DNA from: Gammaproteobacteria bacterium
GTDB taxonomy: Bacteria > Pseudomonadota > Gammaproteobacteria > SZUA-152
Direction: 5' to 3'
Assembly: GCA_021648485.1 (NCBI GenBank)
Contig: JAKISS010000029.1
Coordinates: forward strand, 1-34,201
DNA: 34,201 nt
How positions within the stretch are numbered: position 1 is the stretch's first letter; the number at the start of each line of letters is the position of its first letter. This document shows, one piece after another, positions 1 through 8,919 of this stretch. A program made the position numbers and the translations under genes. The notes beneath the pieces were generated by a model, which was given only the letters and a program-made list of their open reading frames with translations, did not search any database and was not told the DNA's origin.

Positions 1-220
1 CGAGCGAGATGTCGCTGTTGACGGTGAGCCCGCCCACTGCGTGCAAAATTCTTAAACAGAAGGCGTGATCCAGTCTGAGTCTTCTGATAAATGCACGGGC
101 TTCGTGTTCGTTTGATATGTACTGGGGTTGGATCGGTCCGAGAACCGGGGCTTCGTAGCTGCAGTAAATACGGTAGACGGCGCTGTAGCAGCCTTGTACG
201 AAAAACTTGTATGGCTTCAT
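1..220 (-). CDS. Hypothetical protein, 3' end beyond window
   Basis: The minus strand is open from an ATG at 220 to the window edge, giving about 73 residues beginning MKPYKFFVQGCYSAVYRIY. The reading has a balanced, protein-like composition rich in Tyr, Cys, Arg and Leu, including a segment ISNEHEARAFIRRLRLDHAF, while the same bases read poorly in other frames. I do not recognise a family and see no signal peptide or membrane segment in the visible part. No clear Shine-Dalgarno precedes the ATG, so the start is provisional. The gene diverges from the TPR protein gene at 443. Confidence 0.5.
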   Translation of the reverse strand, partial: MKPYKFFVQGCYSAVYRIYCSYEAPVLGPIQPQYISNEHEARAFIRRLRLDHAFCLRILHAVGGLTVNSDISL

Positions 221-289
221 GGGGTTTGGTTTGTCGTCGGTTTATGGTGAGCGTGTTATGCGTTTTCCGGTTTTTTTGGGGCTTTGCGG

Positions 290-326
290 GTATGCGTTTT
301 GTCATTGAAACCGACAAACCGCATAC
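290..326. repeat. Short inverted repeat in divergent intergenic region
   Basis: Two 14-base arms (290-303 and 313-326) match at 13 of 14 positions around a 9-base loop, so RNA from either strand could fold into a strong hairpin. No T-run follows on either strand, so a rho-independent terminator is unlikely. It lies between the divergent starts at 220 and 443; a protein-binding site or structured leader is possible. Function is not known. Confidence 0.4.
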
Positions 327-420
327 TGTCAAACAACGCCATTGCAACGACTCTGTGACCGTAAGGAGTAGATATTACGTAACCTGCCTCTAAGAGAATA
401 TAAATACTTAAATCCGATGC

Positions 421-440
421 GTATAGGGTATACCCTGTAC
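421..440. promoter_or_regulatory. Palindrome directly upstream of the TPR protein start
   Basis: A perfect 12-base palindrome AGGGTATACCCT (425-436) is extended by gta/tac arms to 421-440, three bases before the ATG at 443. The usual Shine-Dalgarno position is occupied by this palindrome and no standard ribosome site is visible. It could be an operator or an RNA hairpin that limits initiation. This is inference from symmetry and position only. Confidence 0.35.
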
Positions 441-442
441 GC

Positions 443-2605
443 ATGACAAACACTCCCTCCCTCAACGCCAAAAAACAACAGAAACTCGATATTCTCATGC
501 GCAAGGCATCAACTGCGCATCAACAAAATAATCTGGCCACTGCTGCCCGCGGTTACCGGAAAGCACTGAAAGAAGTGCCACATTGCACTGATGCATTGCA
601 TCTGTTGGGGCTCGTGCATTATCAGCAACGCGATTTTGAGACAGCAGTAACACTGATTAAACAGGCGATTGCTCTTGCTCCCAACAACCCTCTTTACTCT
701 TTCAATCTGGGCAAAGTGCAAAAAGATCACGGACAGCTCGGACTGGCGGCACAGGCTTTTCAGCACGCTTTACAGTTGGAGCCCGGCTACTGGCAGGCGG
801 CTGCCAACCTGGGTTCAGTACATATGGCGCAGGGTCACCTTGACGAGGCTATTGCACAATTCGAGGCCACATTGCGCATCAATCCCGACGACGCCATCGC
901 CTGCAATAACCTCGGTACTGCCTACCGGCAGTGTAACCGCTCGCAAGATGCTGAAAACTGTTTCCGACGTGCCATCAGCATCGCCTCTCGCTATGCCGAA
1001 GCACACTCCAATCTAGGCGTGCTATTGCGCGAACAAGGTCGGCTGGATGACGCTATCCAGCACTGTCGGCAGGCGACAGACCTCAACCCGGATCAAGCAG
1101 AACTGTGGAGCAATCTCGGCATGGTGGAAGCCAAGTGCCACCGTTACACACAATCCGTTGATTGTTTCCATCGTGCTTTGGCTCTGGATCCTCACTGTGC
1201 TTCAGCACTCACAGGACTGGGCAACACTCTGCGTGAGCAAGGTCAACTGCCTGAAGCCATTGACTCGCTACTCCAGGGCTGCGACGCCGGTAGTTTTGAC
1301 CACATCCGTTTTGCCTGCCTGCTGTGTACACTCAACTATACTGACCACCTTGCTCTACACGTCATCGCCGCCCAGCACCAGCGTTTTGGTATCGCATTAC
1401 AAACCCGTATCGCCAAACAGGGTCTAAAAACGGGCCCACCCGACAATGATTATGACCCCGAGCGTCGCCTGCGACTAGGCTTTGTATCACCGGATTTTCG
1501 TACCCACTCCTGTGCCTGTTTTCTGTTACCACTGATTGAACATCTACCGGTGGAACAAGTGGAAATCTACGCTTATGCTGAAGTAGCGCGGCCGGACACT
1601 GTCACCCAACGCTTCCGCAATCAGGCATCACATTGGTGCGACACCACCCGACTTAGTGATCAGGAACTGGCCGAACAGATTCGTTTCGATCATATCGATA
1701 TTCTTATCGACTGCGCGGGTCACACCGAAGGAAATCGCTTGTCGGCATTCGGCTTACGCCCTGCACCACTGCAACTCACCTGGCTGGGTTACCCAAATAC
1801 CACCGGGCTGACAAACATGGATTATCGACTCACCGATACCTTTGCTGACCCAGAAGAAAAAAAAGAAGCTGACGCTCACTACACCGAGCAGCTGCTCCGC
1901 ATGCCCCGAAGCTTTTTATGCTTCCAGCCTTTGGATGCCATGCCCGAAAGATCACCGCTGCCAATGCAGCGGAATGGACACGTCACCTTCGGCTGTTTGA
2001 ACAATTTTGCCAAGCTCACGCCCACAGTGCTACAACTGTGGGCAGAAATTCTTGCTGTGGTGCCCAACAGTCAGCTTATACTCAAAGCCGCACAACTGGC
2101 TGATACAAACCTTTGCATGCAGGTACGTACACTATTTGCGGCCCAAAATATTGATGCAGCGCGCCTGACACTTTGCGGCCAGACTCCCTCACGCACTGAA
2201 CATTTTGCCTTCTATCAGCGCATCGATATCGCCCTGGATCCTTTCCCTTACAACGGCACCACCACCACCTGCGAAGCGCTATGGATGGGAGTACCGGTCA
2301 TCACTCTGGCGGGGGACTGCCACGCCGCACGAGTGGGCGTCAGTCTGCTGAGTCACACCGGACTGGAACGGTTTATCGCCTGCGACACCATCGACTACAT
2401 CCGCATCGCCCGTGAACTGGCGGACAACTCCGATGAGTTGGCACAGTTACGCCAACGTCTGCGTATTGCTCTACAAGATTCAGCACTTTGTGATACAGCG
2501 GGCTTTGCTCAGGATTTCAACACTTGTTTACGCAGACTGTGGCGGAAAACCTGTGTGCGTAACAGCAACCAGGGAGCAAACACAAATGACCGCATATCCC
2601 TCTAA
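443..2605 (+). CDS. TPR-repeat O-GlcNAc transferase-like protein (GT41 family)
   Basis: This 720-residue cytosolic protein has two parts. Residues about 17-275 are seven or eight tetratricopeptide repeats with the usual pattern (NLG...G....A...F..AL...P). Residues about 335-700 match the SPINDLY/O-GlcNAc transferase catalytic region: LRLGFVSPDFRTHS with His355 at the place of a conserved active-site histidine, DILIDCAGHTEGNR, APLQLTWLGYPNTTGL, VTFGCLNNFAKLTP with the conserved Lys, and DPFPYNGTTTTCEALWMGVP in the UDP-sugar binding part. Known family members transfer GlcNAc or related sugars to Ser/Thr; the bacterial substrate here cannot be told. The gene stands alone and converges on acnB. 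The start at 443 is the first in-frame ATG, but lacks a clear ribosome site because a palindrome lies there. Confidence 0.9.
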   Translation: MTNTPSLNAKKQQKLDILMRKASTAHQQNNLATAARGYRKALKEVPHCTDALHLLGLVHYQQRDFETAVTLIKQAIALAPNNPLYSFNLGKVQKDHGQLGLAAQAFQHALQLEPGYWQAAANLGSVHMAQGHLDEAIAQFEATLRINPDDAIACNNLGTAYRQCNRSQDAENCFRRAISIASRYAEAHSNLGVLLREQGRLDDAIQHCRQATDLNPDQAELWSNLGMVEAKCHRYTQSVDCFHRALALDPHCASALTGLGNTLREQGQLPEAIDSLLQGCDAGSFDHIRFACLLCTLNYTDHLALHVIAAQHQRFGIALQTRIAKQGLKTGPPDNDYDPERRLRLGFVSPDFRTHSCACFLLPLIEHLPVEQVEIYAYAEVARPDTVTQRFRNQASHWCDTTRLSDQELAEQIRFDHIDILIDCAGHTEGNRLSAFGLRPAPLQLTWLGYPNTTGLTNMDYRLTDTFADPEEKKEADAHYTEQLLRMPRSFLCFQPLDAMPERSPLPMQRNGHVTFGCLNNFAKLTPTVLQLWAEILAVVPNSQLILKAAQLADTNLCMQVRTLFAAQNIDAARLTLCGQTPSRTEHFAFYQRIDIALDPFPYNGTTTTCEALWMGVPVITLAGDCHAARVGVSLLSHTGLERFIACDTIDYIRIARELADNSDELAQLRQRLRIALQDSALCDTAGFAQDFNTCLRRLWRKTCVRNSNQGANTNDRISL

Positions 2606-2627
2606 AGAAACACCGATAAACAACATT

Positions 2628-2787
2628 AATAAACAACCCCGCAGCAAGCTATCTCGCTGCGCGAAGCGGGGTATTAACGTCACACCGGCGAAGGCCCGGT
2701 GTCCAGGGGTTTCAACCTCTGGATTCTGGCCTGCGCCAGAATAACGGTATTCGCAGCAAGCTGCGGGGAATCAAATCCAAAGAGATT
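2628..2787 (+). repeat. Dispersed ~160-bp repeat, copy 1
   Basis: This stretch is nearly the same as 26762-26920: both begin aataaacaacccc, pass through agctatctcgctgcgcgaag and gtattaacgtcac, and end cgcagcaagctgcgggg plus an agagatt tail. Internal complementary segments (ccccgc with gcgggg, and attctggc with gccagaat) would fold into hairpins. Copy 1 lies between the convergent ends of the TPR protein gene and acnB, so it may also end transcription. No open frame is apparent. It resembles dispersed non-coding intergenic repeats of proteobacteria. Confidence 0.8.
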
Positions 2788-2838
2788 GAATGCTGATTGG
2801 CCTTTGCGCTCTTTGGGTTTACAACACAGTTGCCCGCA

Positions 2839-5403
2839 TTACGCCAGAACTACCGGCATCACTTCATCCGCTACAGATTTGTACTCCTGCATCTGATGGA
2901 AGTTAAGGTAACGATAAATATCATCTGCCATAGGCTCCAGATGTTTCACGGCCTGCATGTACTCCTCCACCGTTGGTAGTCTGGCCATCGATGCAGTCAC
3001 CGCTGCCAACTCTGCTGAACCCAGATAAACATTGGCATCTTTGCCCAGGCGATTGGGGAAATTGCGCGTTGAGGTGGAGAACACCGTGGCGTTGTCCGCG
3101 ACACGCGCCTGATTACCCATGCACAGGGAACAGCCCGGCACTTCGGTGCGTGCGCCAACGCGGCCAAAGATGGCGTAATAACCTTCTTCGGTAAGCTGGT
3201 GCTCATCCATTTTTGTCGGTGGTGCAATCCACAAACGTGTGGGTACCGCCCCACTCTGTTCCAGCACTTTACCCGCTGCACGATAGTGCCCAATGTTGGT
3301 CATGCAGGAACCAATAAACACTTCGTCAATTTTTTCACCTGCGACATTCGACAACAGCTTCACATCATCCGGGTCATTGGGACAGGCAACAATGGGTTCT
3401 TTTATTTCATTGAGATCAATGTCGATCACTTCCGCATATTCTGCATCTGCATCCGGTTCCAGCAGTTGCGGATCATCCAGCCAGGCTTGCATGGCATCAA
3501 TGCGACGCTGCAAGGTACGTTCATCTTCGTAACCGTCGGCAATCATCCATTTAAGCAATGTGATGTTGGATTCGAGGTATTCCTGAATGGGTTCTTTATT
3601 CAGCCGCACTGTGCAGCCATTGGCAGAGCGTTCAGCCGAAGCATCAGACAATTCAAAAGCCTGCTCGACTTTGAGATCCGGCAACCCTTCTATTTCCAGC
3701 ACCCGACCGGAGAAAATATTTTTCTTGCCCGCCTTTTCCACTGTGAGCAAACCTTTTTGAATGGCCACATAAGGAATGGCATTGACCAGATCACGCAGGG
3801 TAACGCCAGGCTGCATTTCACCTTTAAAACGCACCAGTACCGACTCCGGCATATCCAGCGGCATCACACCCAGCGCGGCACCAAAGGCAACCAGACCGGA
3901 ACCTGCGGGAAAACTGATACCCATGGGGAAACGTGTGTGAGAATCACCTCCGGTGCCAACGGTATCCGGCAGCACCATACGATTTAACCACGAGTGAATC
4001 ACGCCATCGCCGGGACGTAACGACACACCACCCCGGGTCTGAATAAATTCCGGCAATTCATGTTGCAGGGAAATGTCCACCGGCTTCGGGTACGCGGCAG
4101 TATGGCAAAAACTCTGCATGACCAGATCGGCGGAAAAACCAAGACAGGCCAGTTCCCTGAGTTCATCTCGTGTCATGGCACCGGTGGTGTCCTGTGACCC
4201 TACAGTGGTCATGCGCGGTTCACAGTAAGTACCAGGACGCACAGCCTCCACACCGCAAGCTTTGCCCACCATTTTTTGTGCAAGCGTGTAACCCTTGCCG
4301 GTATCAGCAGGCGGCACCGGACGCAGGAATACGTCAGATGCGGCCAGGCCAAGACCTTCACGGGTTTTGTCGGTGAGGGAACGACCAATAATCAGCGGAA
4401 TACGACCACCGGCGCGTATTTCATCCGGCATGGTGGTAGGCGTAAGTTTAAATGTACTGACGATCTCCCCGGCTTCGTTGGTAATTTTTCCGGCAAAAGG
4501 ATGAAGGGTAATCACATCCCCCATTTCCAATTGGCTCACGTCACACTGAATCGGCAGGCAACCGGAATCTTCTGCGGTATTAAAAAAGATCGGCGCAATA
4601 TTACCGCCCAACACCACACCACCCTGACGCTTATTGGGCACAAAAGGAATATCGTTCCCCATGTGCCACAACACGGAATTAATGGCCGACTTCCGCGATG
4701 AGCCCGTGCCCACCACATCACCCACATAAGCTAACGGATGGCCTTTTTGTTTAAGTGCTTCGATTTTTTGCAGGGCATCGGGCATTTTGGCAACGAGCAT
4801 GGCTTTGGCATGCAGTGGAATATCAGGGCGGCTCCAAGCTTCGGAAGCGGGAGAAAGATCATCGGTATTGGTTTCACCCGGCACCTTGAACACAGTAACG
4901 GTAATGGTCTCGGACAGTGGTGTACGGCGGGTAAACCACTCGGCATTGGCCCAGGCATCCACCACCTGTTTTGCATAAACATTCCCGCCGTCTGCCTTGC
5001 TAATCACGTCATAATAGGCATCAAACACCAACAATGTCTGTGAAAGAGCCTCAACGGCAATCGAAGCCAGCGTGTCATCATCCAGCAGTTCCACCAGGGG
5101 TACGATATTGTAACCGCCCAGCATGGTGCCCAGCAGTTCGGTGGCGCGTGGAGCGTCAATCAACGGTGAATTCACCTCTCCCCTGGTCAAGGCCGCAAGA
5201 AAACCCGCCTTCACGTAGGCTGCCTGATCCACCCCCGGCGGCACACGGTTGACCAGCAAATCCAGCAGAAACGTCTCATCTTCCGCCGCAGGTGGTGTCT
5301 TCAACAATGCCACTAACGCAACCACTTGTTCAGCATTCAGGGGCAACGGCGGCAGGCCATCTTCGGCACGTTCTGCGACATGGTTTCGATAAGCTTCTAA
5401 CAT
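2839..5403 (-). CDS. acnB: Aconitate hydratase B (2-methylisocitrate dehydratase)
   Basis: AcnB interconverts citrate and isocitrate in the TCA cycle and can act on 2-methylisocitrate in propionate use. The 854-residue product is close to the usual ~865. The start [16 protein letters not shown] at 5403 fits the family N-terminus and is preceded by a purine-rich agagagaa; an upstream in-frame start at 5436 would add 11 non-conserved residues. The HEAT-like N-terminal domain, the swivel domain ([16 protein letters not shown]) and the catalytic core are all present. The three [4Fe-4S] ligands are visible: Cys700 in [10 protein letters not shown] and Cys758/Cys761 in PGCSLCMGN, offset by 10-11 from the E. 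coli enzyme. It is apparently monocistronic and intact. Confidence 0.98.
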   Translation of the reverse strand: MLEAYRNHVAERAEDGLPPLPLNAEQVVALVALLKTPPAAEDETFLLDLLVNRVPPGVDQAAYVKAGFLAALTRGEVNSPLIDAPRATELLGTMLGGYNIVPLVELLDDDTLASIAVEALSQTLLVFDAYYDVISKADGGNVYAKQVVDAWANAEWFTRRTPLSETITVTVFKVPGETNTDDLSPASEAWSRPDIPLHAKAMLVAKMPDALQKIEALKQKGHPLAYVGDVVGTGSSRKSAINSVLWHMGNDIPFVPNKRQGGVVLGGNIAPIFFNTAEDSGCLPIQCDVSQLEMGDVITLHPFAGKITNEAGEIVSTFKLTPTTMPDEIRAGGRIPLIIGRSLTDKTREGLGLAASDVFLRPVPPADTGKGYTLAQKMVGKACGVEAVRPGTYCEPRMTTVGSQDTTGAMTRDELRELACLGFSADLVMQSFCHTAAYPKPVDISLQHELPEFIQTRGGVSLRPGDGVIHSWLNRMVLPDTVGTGGDSHTRFPMGISFPAGSGLVAFGAALGVMPLDMPESVLVRFKGEMQPGVTLRDLVNAIPYVAIQKGLLTVEKAGKKNIFSGRVLEIEGLPDLKVEQAFELSDASAERSANGCTVRLNKEPIQEYLESNITLLKWMIADGYEDERTLQRRIDAMQAWLDDPQLLEPDADAEYAEVIDIDLNEIKEPIVACPNDPDDVKLLSNVAGEKIDEVFIGSCMTNIGHYRAAGKVLEQSGAVPTRLWIAPPTKMDEHQLTEEGYYAIFGRVGARTEVPGCSLCMGNQARVADNATVFSTSTRNFPNRLGKDANVYLGSAELAAVTASMARLPTVEEYMQAVKHLEPMADDIYRYLNFHQMQEYKSVADEVMPVVLA

Positions 5404-5652
5404 AAGGTTCTCTCTAAAAAAACGGAATGAAATCAATGAGGGACATCGGTAACCCGGGTCAATGCCGCCGACACCAAACGCCGGATTATAACCGATTCAG
5501 CGCCTTTCATACGAACACCTGCAAAAATCCATGCATAGACGGGTTTTGACGGTAACAATCACCCGCTTTTCCCGGTGACATAAAGCCATCGGACTGCTTA
5601 TTGGCTTGGCGGCCACCCACAGCCCCACTGAAAAACAACACCCTTTCGCCGA

Positions 5653-6069
5653 TCATCCAATGAACTGATAGTCAATGAATACCAACAAAACCAGAACGAC
5701 ATAAGGATATGCCACAGTGGGCTTGATTGAATTTAACAAATATTCTTTAACCAGGCCGACACTCCCCTGGCGCTTTTCTCCCCATTGAGAATAAAGCTGA
5801 AAAGCCCGGTGATCTTCAGCAGAGTCATTTTTTAATGTCTGTTCAATGAAAACCACCCTTGTTTCCAGTCGCTTCTGAAATGTTTTCCAAATACCATCCT
5901 GTAACCACAACACAAAAATAACTGCTACAGAAATCCAGCCATTGGCAATAAAAGCCATGGAAAATACGCTGGTCAGCACACTGACAAGCTTTATCACCAA
6001 TGAAAATTTCTCGTACTTTTCGATATCTCCGTGGAGAATCATCCATTCATTATGAAAATCATTTTTCAA
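5653..6069 (-). CDS. Small membrane protein of unknown function
   Basis: A 138-residue protein with a hydrophobic stretch at about residues 24-58 (one long or two short membrane segments), a central charged region at about 60-115 (KTFQKRLETRVVFIEQTL and AFQLYSQWGEKRQG) and a C-terminal membrane segment at about 119-137. I do not recognise the family. The frame opens at a TTG at 6069, overlapping the end of the ParDE remnant by 11 nt; an ATG at 6042 (MILHGDIEKYEKF) is an alternative start. No strong ribosome site supports either. The overlap suggests it was once transcribed with the toxin-antitoxin locus. Confidence 0.6.
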   Translation of the reverse strand: MKNDFHNEWMILHGDIEKYEKFSLVIKLVSVLTSVFSMAFIANGWISVAVIFVLWLQDGIWKTFQKRLETRVVFIEQTLKNDSAEDHRAFQLYSQWGEKRQGSVGLVKEYLLNSIKPTVAYPYVVLVLLVFIDYQFIG

Positions 6070-6310
6070 AACAGGTTACTCTGAATTTTTTATTTCTGAA
6101 CTTTATAACATAGAAAATATGCTGCAACCCTTGGGGAAAACAGAAATACCCCTGTTTAATATCATCCCGTGGTTTGCCTAGTGTGGGGTTTTCTGCCAGC
6201 CAATCAAAGCGTTGTATCCCTGCTTTAAGATAACTACCCGCTTGCAGCTTATCCTTGAACGCTTGCAACTTTATTTCGTTTTCTTCCAGTTTACGCAAGC
6301 CAGCGCGCAT
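6059..6310 (-). pseudogene. Fused remnant of a ParD antitoxin and ParE toxin
   Basis: The 83-residue frame joins two halves. Residues 1-31 (RAGLRKLEENEIKLQAFKDK) match the C-terminal half of a ParD antitoxin, whose members typically read SEVxRAGLRLLEE. Residues 32-83 (LAENPTLGKPRDDIKQGYF, then HIFYVIKF) match the middle to C-terminal part of ParE. The ParD DNA-binding N-terminus, the end of ParD and about the first 45 residues of ParE are missing, and the usual ParE ending around a VLHxRMD motif is lost. A simple explanation is an in-frame internal deletion in a parDE operon. The product probably does not work as a toxin; whether it is expressed is unknown. Confidence 0.72.
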
Positions 6311-6439
6311 CAGAATCGAGCAATCAACTGAAGAATCTGGGATTATCGATACTTATCTCATAAAACTTCTGGACTTTTCTTGTTTTTATAAGGTACTTTT
6401 CGATCCTCTGTCATTTACTGGGCCCAGAACAACTTTGCC

Positions 6440-7609
6440 ATGAACACGGATGTCATGTCAGCACTTCACACATCTTCGAACATTAACCTGCAACAGGAAT
6501 TCCCTTTGCTGGCATCAATCACTTACCTGAATCATGCCGCAGTTTCTCCGTGGCCGATTCGGACAACCAATGCTGTCACGAATTTCGCGCGTGAAAATGC
6601 CACCCAGGGATCAAAACATTATCTGCAATGGGTTAATACAGAAGCAACATTACGCAAGCAGTTGCAGCAACTGATTAATGCCCGCTCAAGCAATGAAATC
6701 GCACTCCTCAAAAACACCTCGGAGGCTCTGTCTGTTGTTGCGTTTGGTTTACCCTGGAAGTCAGGCGACAATATTGTCAGCATCAAAGGGGAATTCCCTT
6801 CAAACCGGATAGTATGGCAGGCACTAAAACCCAAGGGCGTTGAATTACGCCTTGCCGACATTGACAGCAGTACCCGTCCTGAGCAGGATTTACTGAAGCT
6901 TGTCGATGAGCATACCCGCCTTATTACTGTCAGCTCAGTGCAATATGCCTCCGGGTTTCAGCTTGATCTCGCCCGTATCGGTGCATTTTGCAGAAAAAAT
7001 AATATCCTCTTTTGTGTCGATGCCATTCAAAGTATCGGCGCACTGCAATTTGATGTACAGGCAATACAGGCAGACTTTGTTATGGCCGATGGCCATAAAT
7101 GGATGCTGGGCCCCGAAGGGCTGGCACTGTTTTATTGCCGCGAGGAATTGCTGGAAAAACTGACGCTGCACCAATACGGCTGGCATATGACAGATACATT
7201 CACCAACTTTGATAATGATCAATGGCAACCTGTTGGCACTGCCCGTCGATTTGAATGTGGCAGCCCCAATACGCTGGGTATTCATGCGCTTTCGGCCAGC
7301 CTGTCATTGTTGTTGGCGTTTGGAATGGAAAATATAGAAGCCCGTATTCTGGGGAACACCCGTTACCTGTTTGACTGTATCAATAATGCTGAACAGTTGG
7401 TTTTGTTGAGCAACGAAAATGAGGGGCGCTACAGCGGTATTGTGACTTTCCGTCATCGTACAGTGGATAACGACAAACTTTTCTCACTGTTAACCGACAA
7501 CGGGGTAATGTGCGCGCAGCGCGGCGGGGGCATTCGTTTTTCGCCGCATTTTTATACGCCAAAAGAGAAAATACTGCATGCCATTAACCTTGTTGCGCAG
7601 ATACGGTAA
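6440..7609 (+). CDS. Class V aminotransferase-fold PLP enzyme (cysteine desulfurase-like)
   Basis: This 389-residue cytosolic enzyme belongs to the fold-type I, class V aminotransferase group (NifS/SufS/Csd and isopenicillin N epimerase relatives). The N-terminus has YLNHAAVSPWP, the substrate/PLP entry motif; LLKNTSEALSVVAFGLPW binds the cofactor phosphate; FCVDAIQSIGALQFDV holds the PLP-pyridine Asp; MADGHKWMLGPEGLALFY carries the Schiff-base lysine, Lys220. The C-terminal domain ends with GGGIRFSPHFYTPKEKI. I see no convincing Cys loop of the kind needed for sulfur transfer, so a desulfurase role is unproven and the substrate is open. No Shine-Dalgarno is clear before 6440; the ATG at 6455 is an alternative. 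It appears to be a single-gene unit. Confidence 0.85.
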   Translation: MNTDVMSALHTSSNINLQQEFPLLASITYLNHAAVSPWPIRTTNAVTNFARENATQGSKHYLQWVNTEATLRKQLQQLINARSSNEIALLKNTSEALSVVAFGLPWKSGDNIVSIKGEFPSNRIVWQALKPKGVELRLADIDSSTRPEQDLLKLVDEHTRLITVSSVQYASGFQLDLARIGAFCRKNNILFCVDAIQSIGALQFDVQAIQADFVMADGHKWMLGPEGLALFYCREELLEKLTLHQYGWHMTDTFTNFDNDQWQPVGTARRFECGSPNTLGIHALSASLSLLLAFGMENIEARILGNTRYLFDCINNAEQLVLLSNENEGRYSGIVTFRHRTVDNDKLFSLLTDNGVMCAQRGGGIRFSPHFYTPKEKILHAINLVAQIR

Positions 7610-7729
7610 AGCTGGCTCAGATAAAAATTGATTAAACGCATTTTCTGGTAGATAGAAAATAGAAAAGCGCGTATGTATTCCCACGCTCCTGCGTTACTGC
7701 CATTACGTTACGTCGAATTTCTGTTTGTT

Positions 7730-7796
7730 GTAGGTTGGTGAACCTCAGCGCTGTGCATCAATTTGTTGGGGTTCGCAAGCTCACCACCAATCTACG
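7730..7796. repeat. Imperfect inverted repeat in the 7610-7960 gap
   Basis: gtaggttggtgaacctcagcg on the left faces gcaagctcaccaccaatctac on the right, giving an imperfect inverted repeat around cgctgtgcatcaatttgttg. It resembles the REP-like unit at 23963 in layout (gta-gg-tgg...ccacc) but not closely in sequence. It lies between the convergent ends of the PLP enzyme gene and tatD and may also act as a transcript end. The rest of this 351-bp gap shows no gene. Confidence 0.4.
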
Positions 7797-7960
7797 GGCG
7801 ACCATTATCTGTTAATTTAATGACAGTGATGCAGGACATAAAAATGAGTCATAACCTACACACATCCCCATTGATAAGCGCCCGGAAATTATCAATGTTC
7901 TCATTTATTCCATTGTCCATATCCACACGTTTTTCATCACCGGCACTAAGAAGAACATTC

Positions 7961-8776
7961 CTACACTGGCACAGCAAACCGCCGAAAATAATTCTCTGTC
8001 GTTTGTGCCGCAACGGTTTCCCATCGGGTATCCCGTAATTCAGCAATACACTCGGCAACATGTCTCACATAGGCGGGCTGATTCGGTTTGCCACGATGCG
8101 GCATCGGTGCAAGGTAGGGGGAGTCCGTTTCGACCAGCATGCGGTTCCCCGGTATTTTTTTGGCCACTTCTTTCAATTCTTTTGCGGAGTTGAACGTCAC
8201 GATACCGGAAAAGGAGATATCAAAATTCAGATCCAGCGCCCGCTGAGCAACCTCCCAGTTTTCTACAAAGCAGTGCATCACCCCGCCCACTTCATCAGCA
8301 CCTTCTTCTTTTAATATACCCAGGGTGTCATCTGTGGCATCCCGCATGTGAATAATCAGCGGTTTTTGGGTCGTTTTTGATGCCGCAATATGGGCGCGAA
8401 AACGTTCACGCTGCCATTCCAGTTCACCCTCTTCACCTTCCTTGCAACGAAAATAATCCAGACCAGTTTCTCCAATGGCAACCACTTCCGGTTCAACGGC
8501 CAGGCTGATCAGTTTTTCACGGGTGGGTTCTTCGCCGCCCTGTGCGGTGGGGTGTACACCCACGGACACCGAAATCTGTGGATTGGCTTTGGCCATCGCT
8601 AACAAGAGCGGATAGTGTTCCAGGTCAATGGAGACACATAAAAAATGACCAACTCCTTGTGCAGCGGCATTGTCGAGTGCGCCTTGCAGTTCCCCGTTCC
8701 ACGGCGAAAGCTCCAGACGATCCAGATGACAGTGTGAATCCACTAACGGGGTATTTTCGGGCAATAAAATAGACAC
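7961..8776 (-). CDS. TatD/YcfH family metal-dependent deoxyribonuclease
   Basis: The 271-residue product is a TIM-barrel metallohydrolase of the TatD family, whose characterised members are 3'-5' exonucleases or DNases. Conserved metal-site motifs appear in order: DSHCHLDRL (two His and Asp), VAIGETGLDYF (bridging Glu), PLIIHMRDA (His), GVMHCFVENWEVA (His) and MLVETDSPYLAPMPHRGKPN (Asp). The frame opens at a GTG at 8776 with aggacgg about 11 bases upstream; most homologues begin close to the DSHCHLD motif, so the start may lie a few codons downstream. It follows a decayed pilZ, the usual upstream neighbour of this gene in many gammaproteobacteria. The enzyme itself looks intact. Confidence 0.93.
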   Translation of the reverse strand: MSILLPENTPLVDSHCHLDRLELSPWNGELQGALDNAAAQGVGHFLCVSIDLEHYPLLLAMAKANPQISVSVGVHPTAQGGEEPTREKLISLAVEPEVVAIGETGLDYFRCKEGEEGELEWQRERFRAHIAASKTTQKPLIIHMRDATDDTLGILKEEGADEVGGVMHCFVENWEVAQRALDLNFDISFSGIVTFNSAKELKEVAKKIPGNRMLVETDSPYLAPMPHRGKPNQPAYVRHVAECIAELRDTRWETVAAQTTENYFRRFAVPV

Positions 8777-8850
8777 GGAGGATACCGTCCTGTTGAAAAA
8801 TAGTGAGAATTTGAGCAGCCTGAAGCAGTCTGCATGTAAAAGCGAGATAA

Positions 8851-8919
8851 CATGGTATGCGTCTGACGGTCAGACTTCAATGCACCGGCGAGCTAGGTTT
8901 CAATTTTATTGCGCGCGGC
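8851..8919 (-). pseudogene. pilZ: C-terminal remnant of type IV pilus protein PilZ
   Basis: Read on the minus strand, this segment gives AARNKIET, an amber stop (8893-8895), then LAGALKSDRQTHTM. PilZ proteins of Pseudomonas and relatives end in essentially RNKIETYLAGALKSDRPTHTM, so the match is near-complete apart from the Tyr codon turned into TAG. The body of PilZ, with its usual GDEVF and KIPVAGKVVWITPKGAQGNR motifs, is not found upstream in any frame. Position supports the call: pilZ normally lies directly before tatD in the tmk-holB-pilZ-tatD order. PilZ is needed for type IV pilus assembly in Pseudomonas; this copy cannot make the normal protein. Confidence 0.72.
8861..8875. repeat. Small perfect dyad inside the pilZ remnant
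   Basis: gtctgac, one base, gtcagac forms a 7-base perfect dyad. It falls in codons for the SDRQT part of the PilZ tail, so it is probably a by-product of coding sequence rather than an operator. Confidence 0.3.

Noticed and set aside
3199-3987. 262-codon plus-strand frame opposite acnB
   Set aside because: It lies fully within the intact, strongly conserved aconitase gene and matches no family.
6440-7609. Dedicated SufS/IscS cysteine desulfurase
   Set aside because: The fold is right, but no suf/isc neighbours and no convincing catalytic Cys loop are seen, so only the superfamily is called.
7763-8038. 91-codon plus-strand frame over the tatD end
   Set aside because: It overlaps the conserved end of tatD and an inverted repeat; no family match.
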